Shown in pieces: positions 37,287 through 48,846 of a stretch of DNA of 64,000 nt; position 1 is the first letter of the stretch, and every line of letters starts with the position of its first letter. This DNA is from Plantago ovata (taxonomy: Eukaryota; Streptophyta; Magnoliopsida; Lamiales; Plantaginaceae): contig CM051457.1 of assembly GCA_028274465.1 (NCBI GenBank), positions 16,937,097 through 17,001,096 of the forward strand. The letters are read 5' to 3'. Below the pieces are notes generated by a model. The model had not been told where the DNA came from and ran no database searches. It worked only from the letters and a program-made list of their open reading frames with translations. Both the position numbers and the translations under genes were made by a program.

Positions 37287-39570
37287 AATGAGTTAGAAAA
37301 TGCGTATGGGCTCTTAATATATCATATAATTGCAATGAATTCCTGCACCTGCAGCCAGCCCGTACATATATTGATGTTTAGACTAGTCTCAGTATTATAT
37401 GCTTGCAGCAGTCTCTAGTTACTACAACATCCTTTAAAGTTTTGCTAGTTGTACCATTTTGTATTTCAAGTTTTCAACAGCAGCTTGCAATGCAAGTCAA
37501 TAGTGGTTTCGGTTAGGAACCATGGAAATGTTTATTTCTTTTTTTTCGTCCACCCACAAAGGCTTAAAAACAGAGATAGGGGCGGCTATTTAGTGGAAGT
37601 GGATTTGGTTGTATGCAACGAGGTTCCTATGGCCAAGGGGACAAGTGTTTCATCACTTTCGGGAGTAGGCGTCCCTCTACAACCTATGCCATTTCATTCC
37701 ATCGTCTTGTCGTGGTTTGTTGGCATCTGAACGTATGGAATCACTAGAGCAAATATGGACTCCCATGCAGCCCAGATAAAAAAGTCTTGATGAGGATAAT
37801 CATAAATTGGCAACTATGCATCTGGCCATGAGATGAGACATAATCTTTTGGCAGAACAGGATGCGGTATGTTCCTATTATAATACTAGAATTTATGCAGC
37901 ACGCGTTGCATGTTGGTGTGTGCTATAAATGGAGTGAAAAATTTACAAATAATGTATTGAAATGTATCGAGTAATAAGAATACTGAATAGAAAGATATAC
38001 TAATTGATAGTTATCGAATAACTAATTTGAGTAATTGAACTTAATAGAACGATGTCCTATAAATGTATATAGTTTTTGTTGTCATGCAATGAATAGTTTT
38101 GAATTGAACGATATTAGACAGACGAAAAGTATTCATCCGGTGAGTTAAGAACCAACTTTCGCATGTTAATTGGTGTTTTTCATCAATTGAATATACTATC
38201 ATTTGTGTCATTATCTCTTGCCATTTTACTTCGTCGATGCCTTAATTTTGTTATGTCCATGCCGCATACTCCTATTATTAGATAATGAAAAGGGACATAA
38301 ATAGTTAATGGATGGATCTCTACATGAAACTAAAATCAATTCAAAAAAATTTGATGAAAATATTAAATCCTAAAATTTAGTTTAATGATTATGAACTTTA
38401 GAAATCTGATGTGAAAGAGGACAAGAGAAGTCTCGTTTTTAGAGGAAAAAGAAACGTAAAAGAGAAAGAAAGAATATGTTTTCCTCACAACACCGCCCCT
38501 TGCCCCCATCGCCATTAATATAAGATTCGGAGTTTTCACAAAATTTGATTTTTCAGGAAGCAAGATCAAAAAATTAGTAGAATTATATCATCTCTCAAAT
38601 TTGTCGAGCACATGGTAAGATATAGAAAATTGACCCAAGTCCTTTCTAAATAACTAATAAGAAAAAACAGAGGAATGTTACGCCAATTGGATTTGAACCC
38701 AGGACCTTTCTACATAATGAGTAAGAAAAAAGAGAAAAAATATTACGCCAACGTGATTCGAACCTCACACATATACTTAAGTTTGACACATGTAAGCACC
38801 AGACTGAATTGAGTAAATAAGATTAACGAATTAGATTCAAATTGAAATTAAATTCAACCAATTTAATGACCGATCCAATTTTCTCACTATTTGGTTAATA
38901 TACTACTATTAATTAGTAATATTATTATTATTGATAAAAAATATTATTAATAAAAGGTTTTTTAAATAATAATAAGAAGAAGAAAAAAGACCTTTACTAA
39001 CACGAGACATTGCATTAGTGGGGTTGGCAAGTAAAAAGCGTAAAATAAGTGCACCACGTTTCTTCTTTTGTTGTCTTCCCTCAAAAATGGGTTCCAACCA
39101 TATCGATCGATTGATATTGGAATGTGATTTCATCTCCCTTCCAAATCTTGATGATGTGAGATACTATCAAAATAATCATTACATTTGTAGTGTTCAGACA
39201 ATATATTCATTTTATAATATAATAATCTTCACTTTTTACTCTTGCGCATGATGTGCATAACAAATTAAATTAGGATAGAGACCAATCTTTTACGCTTGTA
39301 ATAAAAAACTTTTCCAGTGTCTATTAAGTTTCCAATAAGGTTAGTCCAGAAATTAACACACGAGTTTAAAGATTTACACAAAAGGATGGGTCGGACTCGA
39401 ATTTAAATTTATTCTTTTATTGCAACATTTTGATTCGAATAATTTAACAATTAAGTCGGTTTTTATTCCTCTCAAATTCCAGTTGCATGCTCATAAGAAT
39501 GCAATGGAGGACATATATTAGATGATCAGTTCTGGCCTGTATATGGGTGCATCATGATTAGATGAAGTAG
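37287..39570. other. Intergenic DNA, no gene recognised
   Basis: Open frames here (for example around 37449-37730) have no recognisable family or domain. A two-copy tandem of about 64 bp at 38632-38768 is listed separately. The rest is AT-rich and featureless. Confidence 0.4.
38632..38768. repeat. Tandem pair with Pol III B-box-like motifs
   Basis: Two copies with a period of about 64 bp share CCTTTCTA, AATAAGAAAAAA, TTACGCCAA and GATT-GAACC. On the minus strand each copy carries a B-box-like motif, GGTTCAAATCC in one and GGTTCGAATCA in the other. An A box at proper spacing is not evident, so this may be remnants of tRNA-derived SINE DNA. Confidence 0.45.
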
Positions 39571-40254
39571 TCAGACCATCCGCATCAGTGGTTTAAGGTT
39601 AAAGTCAGTTTAAGGGCTTAAACTGGCCTTAGCCGCGTTTAAGCAATTTTCATCCGCATCAGTCACTGCTTAAACGCGGTTAAGGCCAGTTTAAGGCGTG
39701 CCACGTCATATTTTTTTCAATTTTTTTTAAATTTTTTTTAGTTAAGGTAATAAGGAAGATTTGTTGTAAAGAATTTCATACGAAATCAAGTTAATAGACG
39801 GAAATCTCAAATATATTACATTAAGTTGTACCGAATTTGGAGTGTCGAGAGTGTTTTGATTTTAATTAAGAAGGGAAAAATGAGTTGGAGAAGGTGTGAG
39901 CAAACATATTCAAGAGTGGTGTCTATTTATAGATCTCGAAAAGTTCTATCCGTTGGTAATTTTTATTTATTTTTAGCATTTTTATTTTAAAAGTTATGAC
40001 CGTTAGAAATTTAAACGGGAAAAAAAATTTAAAAACAGAAAAAAAAAAAAAAAAAAAAAAAAAAAGGGTGGAGAGGTGGACTCCACGTGGCGCCAGCCTA
40101 GTGGCTGACGCCATAAACTGGTCCGCGGTTAGTTAAACCGCATAAAACGCGGCTTAACCGCGTTTTTGAGCCACTAATGTGGCCCAAAAACGCGATTAAG
40201 CCGCGTTTTACGCGGTTTAACTGCGTTTACCTCCTGCTGATGCAGGATGTCTCA
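39571..40254. mobile_element. PIF/Harbinger-like non-autonomous element
   Basis: TCA flanks both ends. The left end is GACCATCCGCATCAG and the right end on the other strand is GACATCCTGCATCAG, giving an element of 678 bp at 39574-40251. Both ends are packed with the motif AAACGCGG and its complement in alternating orientation, likely subterminal protein-binding repeats. The interior has a long A homopolymer near 40041-40064 and no transposase. The 3-bp duplication fits PIF/Harbinger, although TCA is not the commonest target. Confidence 0.6.
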
Positions 40255-40296
40255 ATAGAGCACTAGAAAATTACCAATCATGCATGTTTGAGATGA

Positions 40297-41454
40297 TACT
40301 AAGTAGGGGCTTTCTATTCTCAGGTCGGCTTCGTACCGACCTGACATAGGTCTTCATTGGATGATTGACATGTGGCGCATAATTCAATCCAATCCATCAA
40401 TTTAGGTTCGAAGCCATTTTTATTGTAATTTTTTGTATGATTGATTATAATATTATTTTTTAATAATTAAAAATTCTCAGAACATATAGGTTGACTATAA
40501 TGCCCTTCTAATATAATTGTTTTTTTTTAAATTAAATACATATTTAACAAACGATTTGAGTTCATATAAAATCACATATATAACCCTTAATTATTATTAC
40601 TAATTAATTATCTATTAATCACATAACAAAATGCATAATCATCAGATAAACAAATCCATTCTTCAATTTAATTGAACACAACACAGCGTCGGTTGTATCG
40701 TCTTCTAGTACTTGTGATTTTCAAAGAAATGGAATATATCATTATGGTCTACTTAAATTCTTGATCTAATTATGAGTGATTTTCTTTGCAATTTTATTTT
40801 GGAAATTCAAAACTCATAAACTTCATGTAAATTCCTGTAGGAGACCCCCAATTCTCAAGATGATGAACCCTAACTCTAATTTCATTAATGTATGGTTTTA
40901 TCCCTTATATTCATAAGTCATAACTTTAATTCGGATAAACTGAAGCAAGAAATTAATCTCTTTTTTGCTATTTGAAGATGAAATCATACAATTTAATTAA
41001 AGGCTTTTCTACAATTTAATGTTAACAATTGTGGGATTCGGTTCTGTCGGATTTGTCAAACCATTAAAACCATTAAAAAGGATAATTAAGAGATGGAGGA
41101 CAAGCTTGATAAAATTGTGAAGAAGACAAATTAAGCAAGAGAGATGAGAAAGAACTTGTTGCTGACGATGAAGGAGGAGGAGGTACTACACAGGAGCCTT
41201 TTTTTTTTTAGTTTATGTGTGAATGTGTGATTTTTAGTTTGTGTTAATTTTGTAATTAATATAATAATGATATCTTAATTTAACATAATGGGGTTAGAAT
41301 TGTACATTGTTATTTGTAATTAATAATATTCAAAATTATAGCAATGTTTTTAAAAAATAAGCATCGTATCAATGCCACATGGCGATCATTTAATGGAGAC
41401 CTATATTTAAGTTGGTTCGGAACCGACTTGAGAATAGAAAAGCCCTACCAAGTA
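40297..41454. mobile_element. Mutator-like non-autonomous element, copy 1
   Basis: The element is 40306-41445 (1140 bp). Flanking 9-mers TACTAAGTA and TACCAAGTA match at 8 of 9 positions, the duplication size of Mutator-like elements. The left end is GGGGCTTTCTATTCTCAGG and the right end on the other strand is GGGCTTTTCTATTCTCAAG. The inverted similarity extends about 80 bp to a shared CATGTGGC block. Just inside each end is a hairpin; at the left, CAGGTCGG and CCGACCTG at 40321-40343. No transposase frame is visible. A second copy lies at 57295-58239. Confidence 0.7.
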
Positions 41455-42166
41455 TATTACCGAGTATTATTTTTCCGGACATATGTCTATACTCTACTGT
41501 TCGCTGTTCCTATAGTAGCTTTGACTAATAATAATAATAATTGTGAAAGTTGTCTTGTTATTCTAATAATATTAATAATTGTGAAAGTTGTCTTGTTATT
41601 GTTATTAAGATTGTCAAAGTTAAAGCAACATTATCGTGGGGTTTATTGTCCCTCTCCACTGGAAAAAAAGAAACCCTAAAAGTTAATTATTACTCTTGTA
41701 GCCGTTGGTTTCATCCCCTCAATCTCACATAGAACTTTTTATTTGCCGTTAAATAGAGACATTAGAATTTAAAGTTTGTGAGATGTAATTACATGCATAT
41801 ATAGAAAGATAAGGGGATCAACTTCCATAATGTAAAAATATGAAATTTTATGAAGTTTTAACAACGATTAAAAAGTAAAAACAGAGAACTTTATGAAGTT
41901 GTGTATTTTTATATTATTCGTGTTAATCACCCATTTTCAACCAAGAGTTGAATCTTGTGGAGCAGTAAAATTCATGACATATCTCCCGTTGAATCTTTAC
42001 CAATGAGTTGTTAGATTGAACGAAGCACTCAAACTAAATTTATGAACATATACTCGTTGACAAGTTGACATAATGTACTCATTTTGTCTTTGCTTTAAGT
42101 ACTGAATTTCAAGTTTTCAAACAATCTTCATTTTATTCAAATACTAGTATTAAACATCATACTATA
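41455..42166. other. Intergenic DNA with a small tandem duplication
   Basis: At about 41535-41605 the block AATTGTGAAAGTTGTCTTGTTATT occurs twice in a row with small changes. No other feature is recognised before the SINE-like insertion. Confidence 0.45.
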
Positions 42167-42295
42167 CAGTATATACACATCATTTTTTTTTTAAACGGCT
42201 AAATGGTAACTCGAACCCCGACCTATTGGTTGGAGGTGAATCAGCTTACTAAAAACTGAGTTATGCTTCGTTGTTGTCAGTATATACACATCATT
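42167..42295 (-). mobile_element. Short SINE-like insertion with 18-bp target duplication
   Basis: CAGTATATACACATCATT occurs perfectly at 42167-42184 and 42278-42295. Between them, read on the minus strand, is a segment of about 93 bp. It starts near CAACGAAGCATAACTCAG with an A-box-like block, then a B-box-like GGGTTCGAGTTACC, and ends in a run of A (the T run at 42183-42192). A tRNA-like head, A tail and long direct repeats are the marks of L1-style retroposition. It is very short for a SINE and may be head-plus-tail only. Confidence 0.8.
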
Positions 42296-42424
42296 AATTT
42301 ATACAATGGCATTCCCATTAATTACATACCAATTTACAAGTCCTAAGAAAGTCACGTGATTAATATATTTCATAACTTCTTATATGGACACACACACAAT
42401 ATAGACATAGCCAAGTTTAGAGAT

Positions 42425-44342
42425 TCAATGAACTTTAGCAAATTGATCAAGAGTTTTCTTGCCCTGAAGCTTGTTGGTCACATAGTGTTTACTGTACTCT
42501 CCATGATTGTATCTTCTATACTTGCAGCTACTCTTCTCATCAACAAGTTCCTCAATAGGCCCGAGTTCAACCTCGTAACTAGGAGCGTAAAATGTAACTA
42601 TCGATAGTCTATCTTTTTCCTTGTGTGTAACCGCTCTGTGCTCCACGCTCTTGTATCTTCCGTTTGTTAGAACCTGCAGTTCAAAATCGAATATTTTAAC
42701 TCACATGCATGCGTATAAGTAAAGTTATGTATATATTTTAATTTTATTATACACGCGAGCAAACCTCTATGGTATCGCCAATGTTGATAACAAGGGCGTT
42801 CGGGATAGGGTGAACCGGGATCCATTTGTTGTCCTTGAAGATTTGAAGGCCTAAAACAGATCCCTGTTGTAGAACTGTGAGGGCACTTCCATCAGAATGT
42901 GGGCTTAGGCCCAACACAAGGTCTGGTCTTGGACATGGTGGATAGTAGTTCATTCTTATAGCTTGTACAGCCACACCAAACATGTCTGCAAATATATTTT
43001 CATTTAACATTAGGCTTCTGGCTATATACTTCATCAGATTCTTGCATAGTTTCCTTGTTTCCTGAGAGTATGCTTCCACTGTTTCACTGCAAAAAAAAAA
43101 AAAAAATCCAAAATTTCATGAGATGGTTAATAAAGTACTAACATCTAAGATAAGACTTCCAAGTTTCATGACCACTTTAAGTCACAAAGACAGTGACCAA
43201 CATTGCATGGTTTGTAGGGTATGGGTGTGAAAGAATCATAGGTAACACGACGACACTAGAGAGAGAATGCATCGTACGTATTATATGCAGATAAGGCCCC
43301 GTCAACAACGGGGGACCCATGGTACGTTTTCACTTTCAATGTTCGTATCAGGACCCACTACTAAGTTGAGAACGTAAGACCCAAGGTTAACTTCTTCGAA
43401 AAAAAATATTTTTTTGTTTAAGTGCGCTTTTGTGTAAAATAGCACTTAAAGTTTTTGCGGTTTGACCGCCAAAGTTTCGTTGTGGTGCAATTTAATTTTC
43501 CTACATAGAGTTGGCGTGCGTGCAGTTTTTTCTATGAATTTATAATTTGGTGAGTAGAGTTGGCGTGTGTGCAATTTTTTCTACTATAAATTTATAATTT
43601 GGTGAGATTTGCTCTCCAGTCAGTTAAGATTGTACCGAGTTTGTAAATAATGAATTACCTGAAGTCGTATGGCTTGGTAGGCCAGAGTTTGGGGTTCCTT
43701 ATGTAGTGAGGCACCAACCCAAGGGCGAACATGTTGCACCAATCCAACTTTTGATCCTCAGAGAAAACAAAAGCTTGTCCATAACCCTGAACAGTCCCTG
43801 GATTCATTGGATACTTTTGTTTCTCTTCTAAAGGCATACTGAAAAATTCCATTGCCACTTTTTCTATTCTCTCCATTAACTCTACATCAATCCCATGGTT
43901 AACCACCTGCCAATTAGTTAACCCGTCATTTCCATTTTTTATTATATATATGTTTCCTTTTTTATTATATATATGTTAGTATTTTATTTAGCACCAAAAT
44001 AATATAAGCATAGTACTGTTTACTGAGTAATAATTACATACATATAATTAAACTGATAAACGTTACCTGAAAGAATCCCCATTCTTTACAAGAAGTGATG
44101 AGCTTGATCATCTCAGTGCAGTATTCATCTTTGGTTCCATTGGCAAGTTTTGATAGATCAATGACTGGTATAGTGTCGAAGTCAATTGGCTTGTTCTCCC
44201 CGTCGTGGTGGTCTAGCGTGGGCCTTTCGCCTGCGTCCCGGATAAACCTATGAGGGACATGGGAAGGTTTCCTGTTTCTAATAAGTTCTTGAACATCATC
44301 AATGTGACCAACTTTGATACTAGGGTGTGGAATTGGAGCCAT
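42425..44342 (-). CDS. 2-oxoglutarate/Fe(II)-dependent dioxygenase, SRG1-like
   Basis: Four exons: 44342-44067, 43906-43659, 43086-42765, 42673-42425, joining in frame to 364 residues. The N-terminal DIOX_N domain (about 55-170) contains IPVIDLS and the WGFFQVVNHG block across the first junction. The catalytic core has the iron ligands H238, D240 (HSDGSALTVLQ) and H294 (SVEHRAVT) and the 2-oxoglutarate-binding RLS (R304, S306). NYYPPCPRPD and the length fit the plant DOXC group around SRG1 and codeine O-demethylase-like enzymes. Such cytosolic enzymes use O2 and 2-oxoglutarate to hydroxylate or demethylate specialised metabolites or hormones; the substrate here cannot be read from sequence. 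All key residues are present. Intron 2 has a small tandem duplication. No biosynthetic partner genes lie near. Confidence 0.92.
43507..43605. repeat. 49-bp tandem duplication in dioxygenase intron 2
   Basis: Two consecutive copies beginning AGAGTTGGCGTG and ending TTTATAATTTGGTGAG, at 43507 and 43556. They differ at a few positions. No effect on the coding frame. Confidence 0.75.
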
Positions 44343-46030
44343 TTAATTTGTTGGCCAGGCAAAATACTAGTACTATATTCTCTTTGTTAAAATGGTGATG
44401 TTGTTTGATTTATAACACTATACACTGAATAAGCCAGTTGTGTGAGTATTTATAGAGAAAGCTAGACTGCTAGAGTTTAGCTTTTGTGACTATAATGTGG
44501 AGTACTGGAGGGGTCCAAATACTTGTGCACTTTTAAGTCCTGCATGCAAGTGTCACCAAATCAAATCAACGGAGTATTAGGTTAGGCCAGACATAATGCT
44601 ACTTGGAGATTAATATCTCCGTCTCAGTTATTTGGTTAAGTTTGTTTTTTTGACTTTGTTTAGTCCTTTTTTATTTTCAATATCTTCCAAATAGAAAAAT
44701 AGAAAAAAAATATTAATGAAATTATATTATGAAAGTATAGCCACTATATTTTTATAATATGAGTTCATTAATTAATTATTTGTTTTTACTTAAAAATCAA
44801 AGTTCAAACAGAGCAATAAAAATTCAATCAAATATCTGATGAGAACACATATCATGCACCCATGCACCACAATAATTTGTGGAAATAATGACAAAATAAG
44901 TCGTGGAAATAGTGCTACAAAACAAAATAATTTGTGAAAATAATGCTATAATATAGTACACATGGTCATGGTGTTTGCAAATACTTATTTAAATGGATTA
45001 TTTGTTTTTCTATATTTACAATTTAATATTACTTTTTTAGTGTTTGATTTCATTGCTTATGTTATGTGATCGATACTTGAAAATTAAACAAACTAATCGC
45101 GGTACGTTAAAATTATCGAATGAGGTAATTTTGGGGATTGAATCACCATAAAAGATAAAAAAGGTGAATTGATCGATGCTAAATAAAGTACTTTATTTAC
45201 TAAAAAAACCAATGTTTTTGGTTAAAATCGTATTTCCTACCGTAGCCTTTAAGCAAAATCATATGAATATGATTTTGTTAATCATTTGTAAGTACGGCCT
45301 TACTTAAAATTATTACTCCTTATATCCTTATATTATAGTGTCTCTTGATTAATTTATGTGTTCCTCACAAAATTTAGATGTAAATTGTACTCGAAAAGTA
45401 TACTATAATTTTGATATCAAATTGATTCCAGAAAAATCACATATTCACATACAGTGCTTGTGAATAACTTGATAGTGACTTGAAATTTATTTGTTCTTTC
45501 CAATTGCGCAATTTGTCAATAACTTGGGACACTGAAATTCCCAAACAGTTGAATTGAATTAATTCGCTACAGTTATTGAACTAGCAAGTTGGAACGTTCC
45601 TCATAATTCATCTTCGAAACTCTATTTGATACCACTTTTTAGGAAATGGGTATCTATGTCAAATCAATTTAATGGAAATTTAAAAAATAAAATTTCGTTT
45701 GAAGAGAAAGAAGTGATTTCATCTCAAAATCAAGACAAGAAGAAGTATATAACCCTTTGCGCACACTCGCTACAACAAGAACAAACATGATGGCGTAGAA
45801 CTGAAAAGACTATATCGAAGAGTTAATTAATATAAATGAATATATTGGAGTTTTTGTAGAGTTAAAGTTGTAGCATAAATATGAACATTGCTGAATGGCC
45901 TCTTCATACTATAGCACAAAACTCCGAAGGCCCAAAAAGTCGGCTCCGTGTATAATTCTGTTGCGGGAGGGGCCATGAAACACTGATGGTGGACAGTTCC
46001 TAATTTTATTTGAAATTTAGAATGAAGATA
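44343..46030. other. Dioxygenase promoter and intergenic DNA
   Basis: The first part should hold the dioxygenase promoter; TATTTATAG lies about 100 bp upstream of the ATG at 44449-44457 and, on the minus strand, reads CTATAAATA, a good TATA box. From 44610 to 44830 the segment starting CTCCGTCTCAGTTATTTGG and ending in ATCAAAGTTCAAAC resembles a MITE. No gene was recognised. Confidence 0.45.
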
Positions 46031-48845
46031 ACATTGGATGGTGAGCAAAGGGGTTTGGCTCAGTGGTGGGAGAGGGAATCAACCAAGTAGCAATAGAATC
46101 TACTGACACGACAACAAATCATCATTTAATATATCATCAAAGAGCTAATAGGAAGAAAAAGAAAAAAAAAAACTGTCATTTCGAATTCAAAGGTTCGATA
46201 CTAGCACGGAGAAAATCATTACTTTAACTTCGACAATGTTTGATAATATCGATTCCTACTTACTCTCGACTCTCGGTATTTTTACCACTTAGTCACCTCT
46301 ATATCGGGTCAAATTGTCAATTTGCAGTTGCACGTAATAATGCATGTCTCCAATTGAAGAGACCAAGACTAGTGAATGTGATATCATATCATACATGTCT
46401 GTTAAATATTAAAGCTCCAAAACTCCATGTACTTTGCATCATTCAATTCAACTATACGTCATTTCACAATGCACTACTAACACACACAAATGCGTCTGCT
46501 GCAATAACTTTTGCAAAAGTAATGAAGACTCATCACTACTAGTAGTAGTAGTTTATTAGAGAATGTTACGCCATATTGTTATTTGTTGCCATCAAGGAAT
46601 ATAATTAAATGATTCCTAGTCCATTTGCAGATACCAGTCAGCTTAGTATATATAACCTAGATTACGTAACTAATAAACGTGTAATTAGCCTATAAACCAA
46701 CCTATCGAGTCCATATGGGAACAAGCCAAGAAACATCGATCATGTACTTGTCCCATAAGGCACCATCAATGTGCAGCTGCTATACGATCAATAAATTATT
46801 AACCACTGATGATCACTTGTTGAATTTAGTGGACTTTAACATGATGAGCCAGACCTAAATTAAATCACATAGTAATAAAATAAAAAATTAGCATTGAGCA
46901 TCACTTTAAGTTTCGTATTGCTAAAAAATTCCATCACAACCCGGTCTCTTGTTCTGATTTGGTCTAGAGTTGAGGTGTTTGGTGCGTACAACTTTGTTGT
47001 TTGCCGGTGTTGGGATAGAGCCCGTCACTCTCTTGTAATTTTTTACCGAACATTACTTATGTTCCTCTGTTTCGAAATGAAAAAATTTAACCGTTTAATT
47101 AAAATGAAAAAAAAAACCTAATTAATGGTTACCGATCGAGCTTTCTACTCCCTCCGGCCAAAAAGAGTTTACCCATCAAAATTAACGAGAGTATAATCTA
47201 GGATAATAATGACACTGAAGCTTGTTCCAAAATTTTAAATCTGGAGTTGTGATACATTAGGAAATAAAACATGATTGTTGCAAGATGTCCATTTAGTAGC
47301 TAGATTTGAAATTAAAACAAGATTTGTTGGCAAGATTTGAATGATGGTGATCTCACATAGACGGTGCAGAATGGTTCTAGTTTTCAACTGGACTAGCTAG
47401 TGGTACAATCTTATTTCAAAGGTACACGAAAGGATCTCCTGAATTCATGGGTGGCATGCACATATATATGGTATGCAGTGCAGCAGTAGTACAACATTAT
47501 AGTACTCCACTCAACTCCATATTGGAAAATGACCAACCGTATAGTATAGTACATTGGGTGGGGTTCCATGCAATGCATCACACCACTTGTCAATAATGTG
47601 TGTAATATAGGTAGGCTGCCTCTAGCTTCGGGGTGGGGGGGTCCTATGATAAAAGAGGCCAAACCAAGCCCGCTAACACCGCGTGGCTTCACACTGCTCG
47701 CTGTCTTTCTGTAACAACCGTTGAACAACTCACATACATCATACCTCCATTATTTTCTCCACCAATACTTCACTGTGTTCCGGGTCTTTGGAATTGGAAT
47801 CTCCAATTTTTGTTCACCAAAATAAATGCCACTTTCACACAGAATGCCAACTTTAAAAAATATATATTTAAAAATCTAAATAGGTGTAATGTCTCGGCCA
47901 ATAATAGCCCAAAGTCCGGACCCTTTACACCTTTACTCCAGGAATGACCTCAGAAATAATATGTTGTCCCCACAGACCAACACGTGTTTTAATCCGCACA
48001 TTTTGCACTATTTTGCACTCACTCGTGCGTACACTGGAAACTTCCTAGAAATGAAACAAAACATTTCTTGGATCGAACAACGTTTATTCATTTGAAGCCA
48101 CATGGTTTAAAGAAATAATAGTAAACCTAAACTATGTTCATTTCACCTTAATTTCAGTTCAATTCATATTTATTAAGTTCATTACGTTCAATTCAGAATA
48201 ATTAAGTTCAGTTCACACAAATTTAGTTCAGTTCAGATTTGCTTAGTTAAAATTTATATTTCAAATAAGTTCAGTTCAGAAACTTTCAGTCGAATCAAAC
48301 ACAACTGGAGAATAGCCAGAGACACAATGGCATAAAAAGCTACTCCGAGAAAATGCCACAGGCATCAAATAATATGAATCCAATTCCCCAAAAATTACAG
48401 GGATGATAACCCAAACAGAGAATCATTAATTTACAACAGTGAGTTACAATCCCTTGATTAAATCTCAAGTCCTAGTCTACAATGAATCTTTTATCAAGTA
48501 ATCTTGAATTCTTGATAGTAGTAGAAGCCAAGTAGCCCCCCACCCCCACAAAAAGAAACTACAGGCTTATAACCTATCAGGGTCTAACTTGACAACACTG
48601 TCAAAACTTCCCTCCAGAAACTCTTGCGGTTCTGGAGAATCTAATATCAGAGCATATTTGCCCATCTAGGAGTACAGGACAAGTTGGAACCGTCCGAATA
48701 ATAACATTTATAAGAATGGCTAATCAGTTCAATTTTGTACACAGTACAAAAAATGTATCAGCTATTAGATGATCTTTGTATACTATTCCTTCTCCGGCCC
48801 CTTCTCATAGGGAACAAACTAGTTACACACAAGTATGTACACTTG
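46031..48845. other. Intergenic DNA with repeat fragments
   Basis: TTGGCTCAGTGGTGGGAGAG at about 46052 looks like a Pol III A box and GGTTCGATAC at about 46191 like a B box, but their spacing is too wide for a plain SINE. At 47146 TACTCCCTCCGGCC is the left end of a MITE without a visible partner. No protein-coding gene was recognised. Confidence 0.4.
48138..48290. repeat. AAGTTCAGTTCAG-type dispersed repeat, copy 1
   Basis: A 150-bp stretch contains about eight degenerate copies of GTTCAGTTCA or GTTCAATTCA. A related stretch with the same AAATAAGTTCAGTTCAG block lies at about 58285-58385. Both are AT-rich and non-coding. It may be a MITE with internal short repeats. Confidence 0.5.
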
Positions 48846-48846
48846 A

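Noticed and set aside
37449-37730. A 93-residue plus-strand frame
   Set aside because: No recognised motif, no homologue I can name, and no supporting splice or promoter signal.
46052-46205. Possible tRNA-derived SINE with A and B box motifs
   Set aside because: The two motifs are about 140 bp apart and no target duplication or clear tail position was found.
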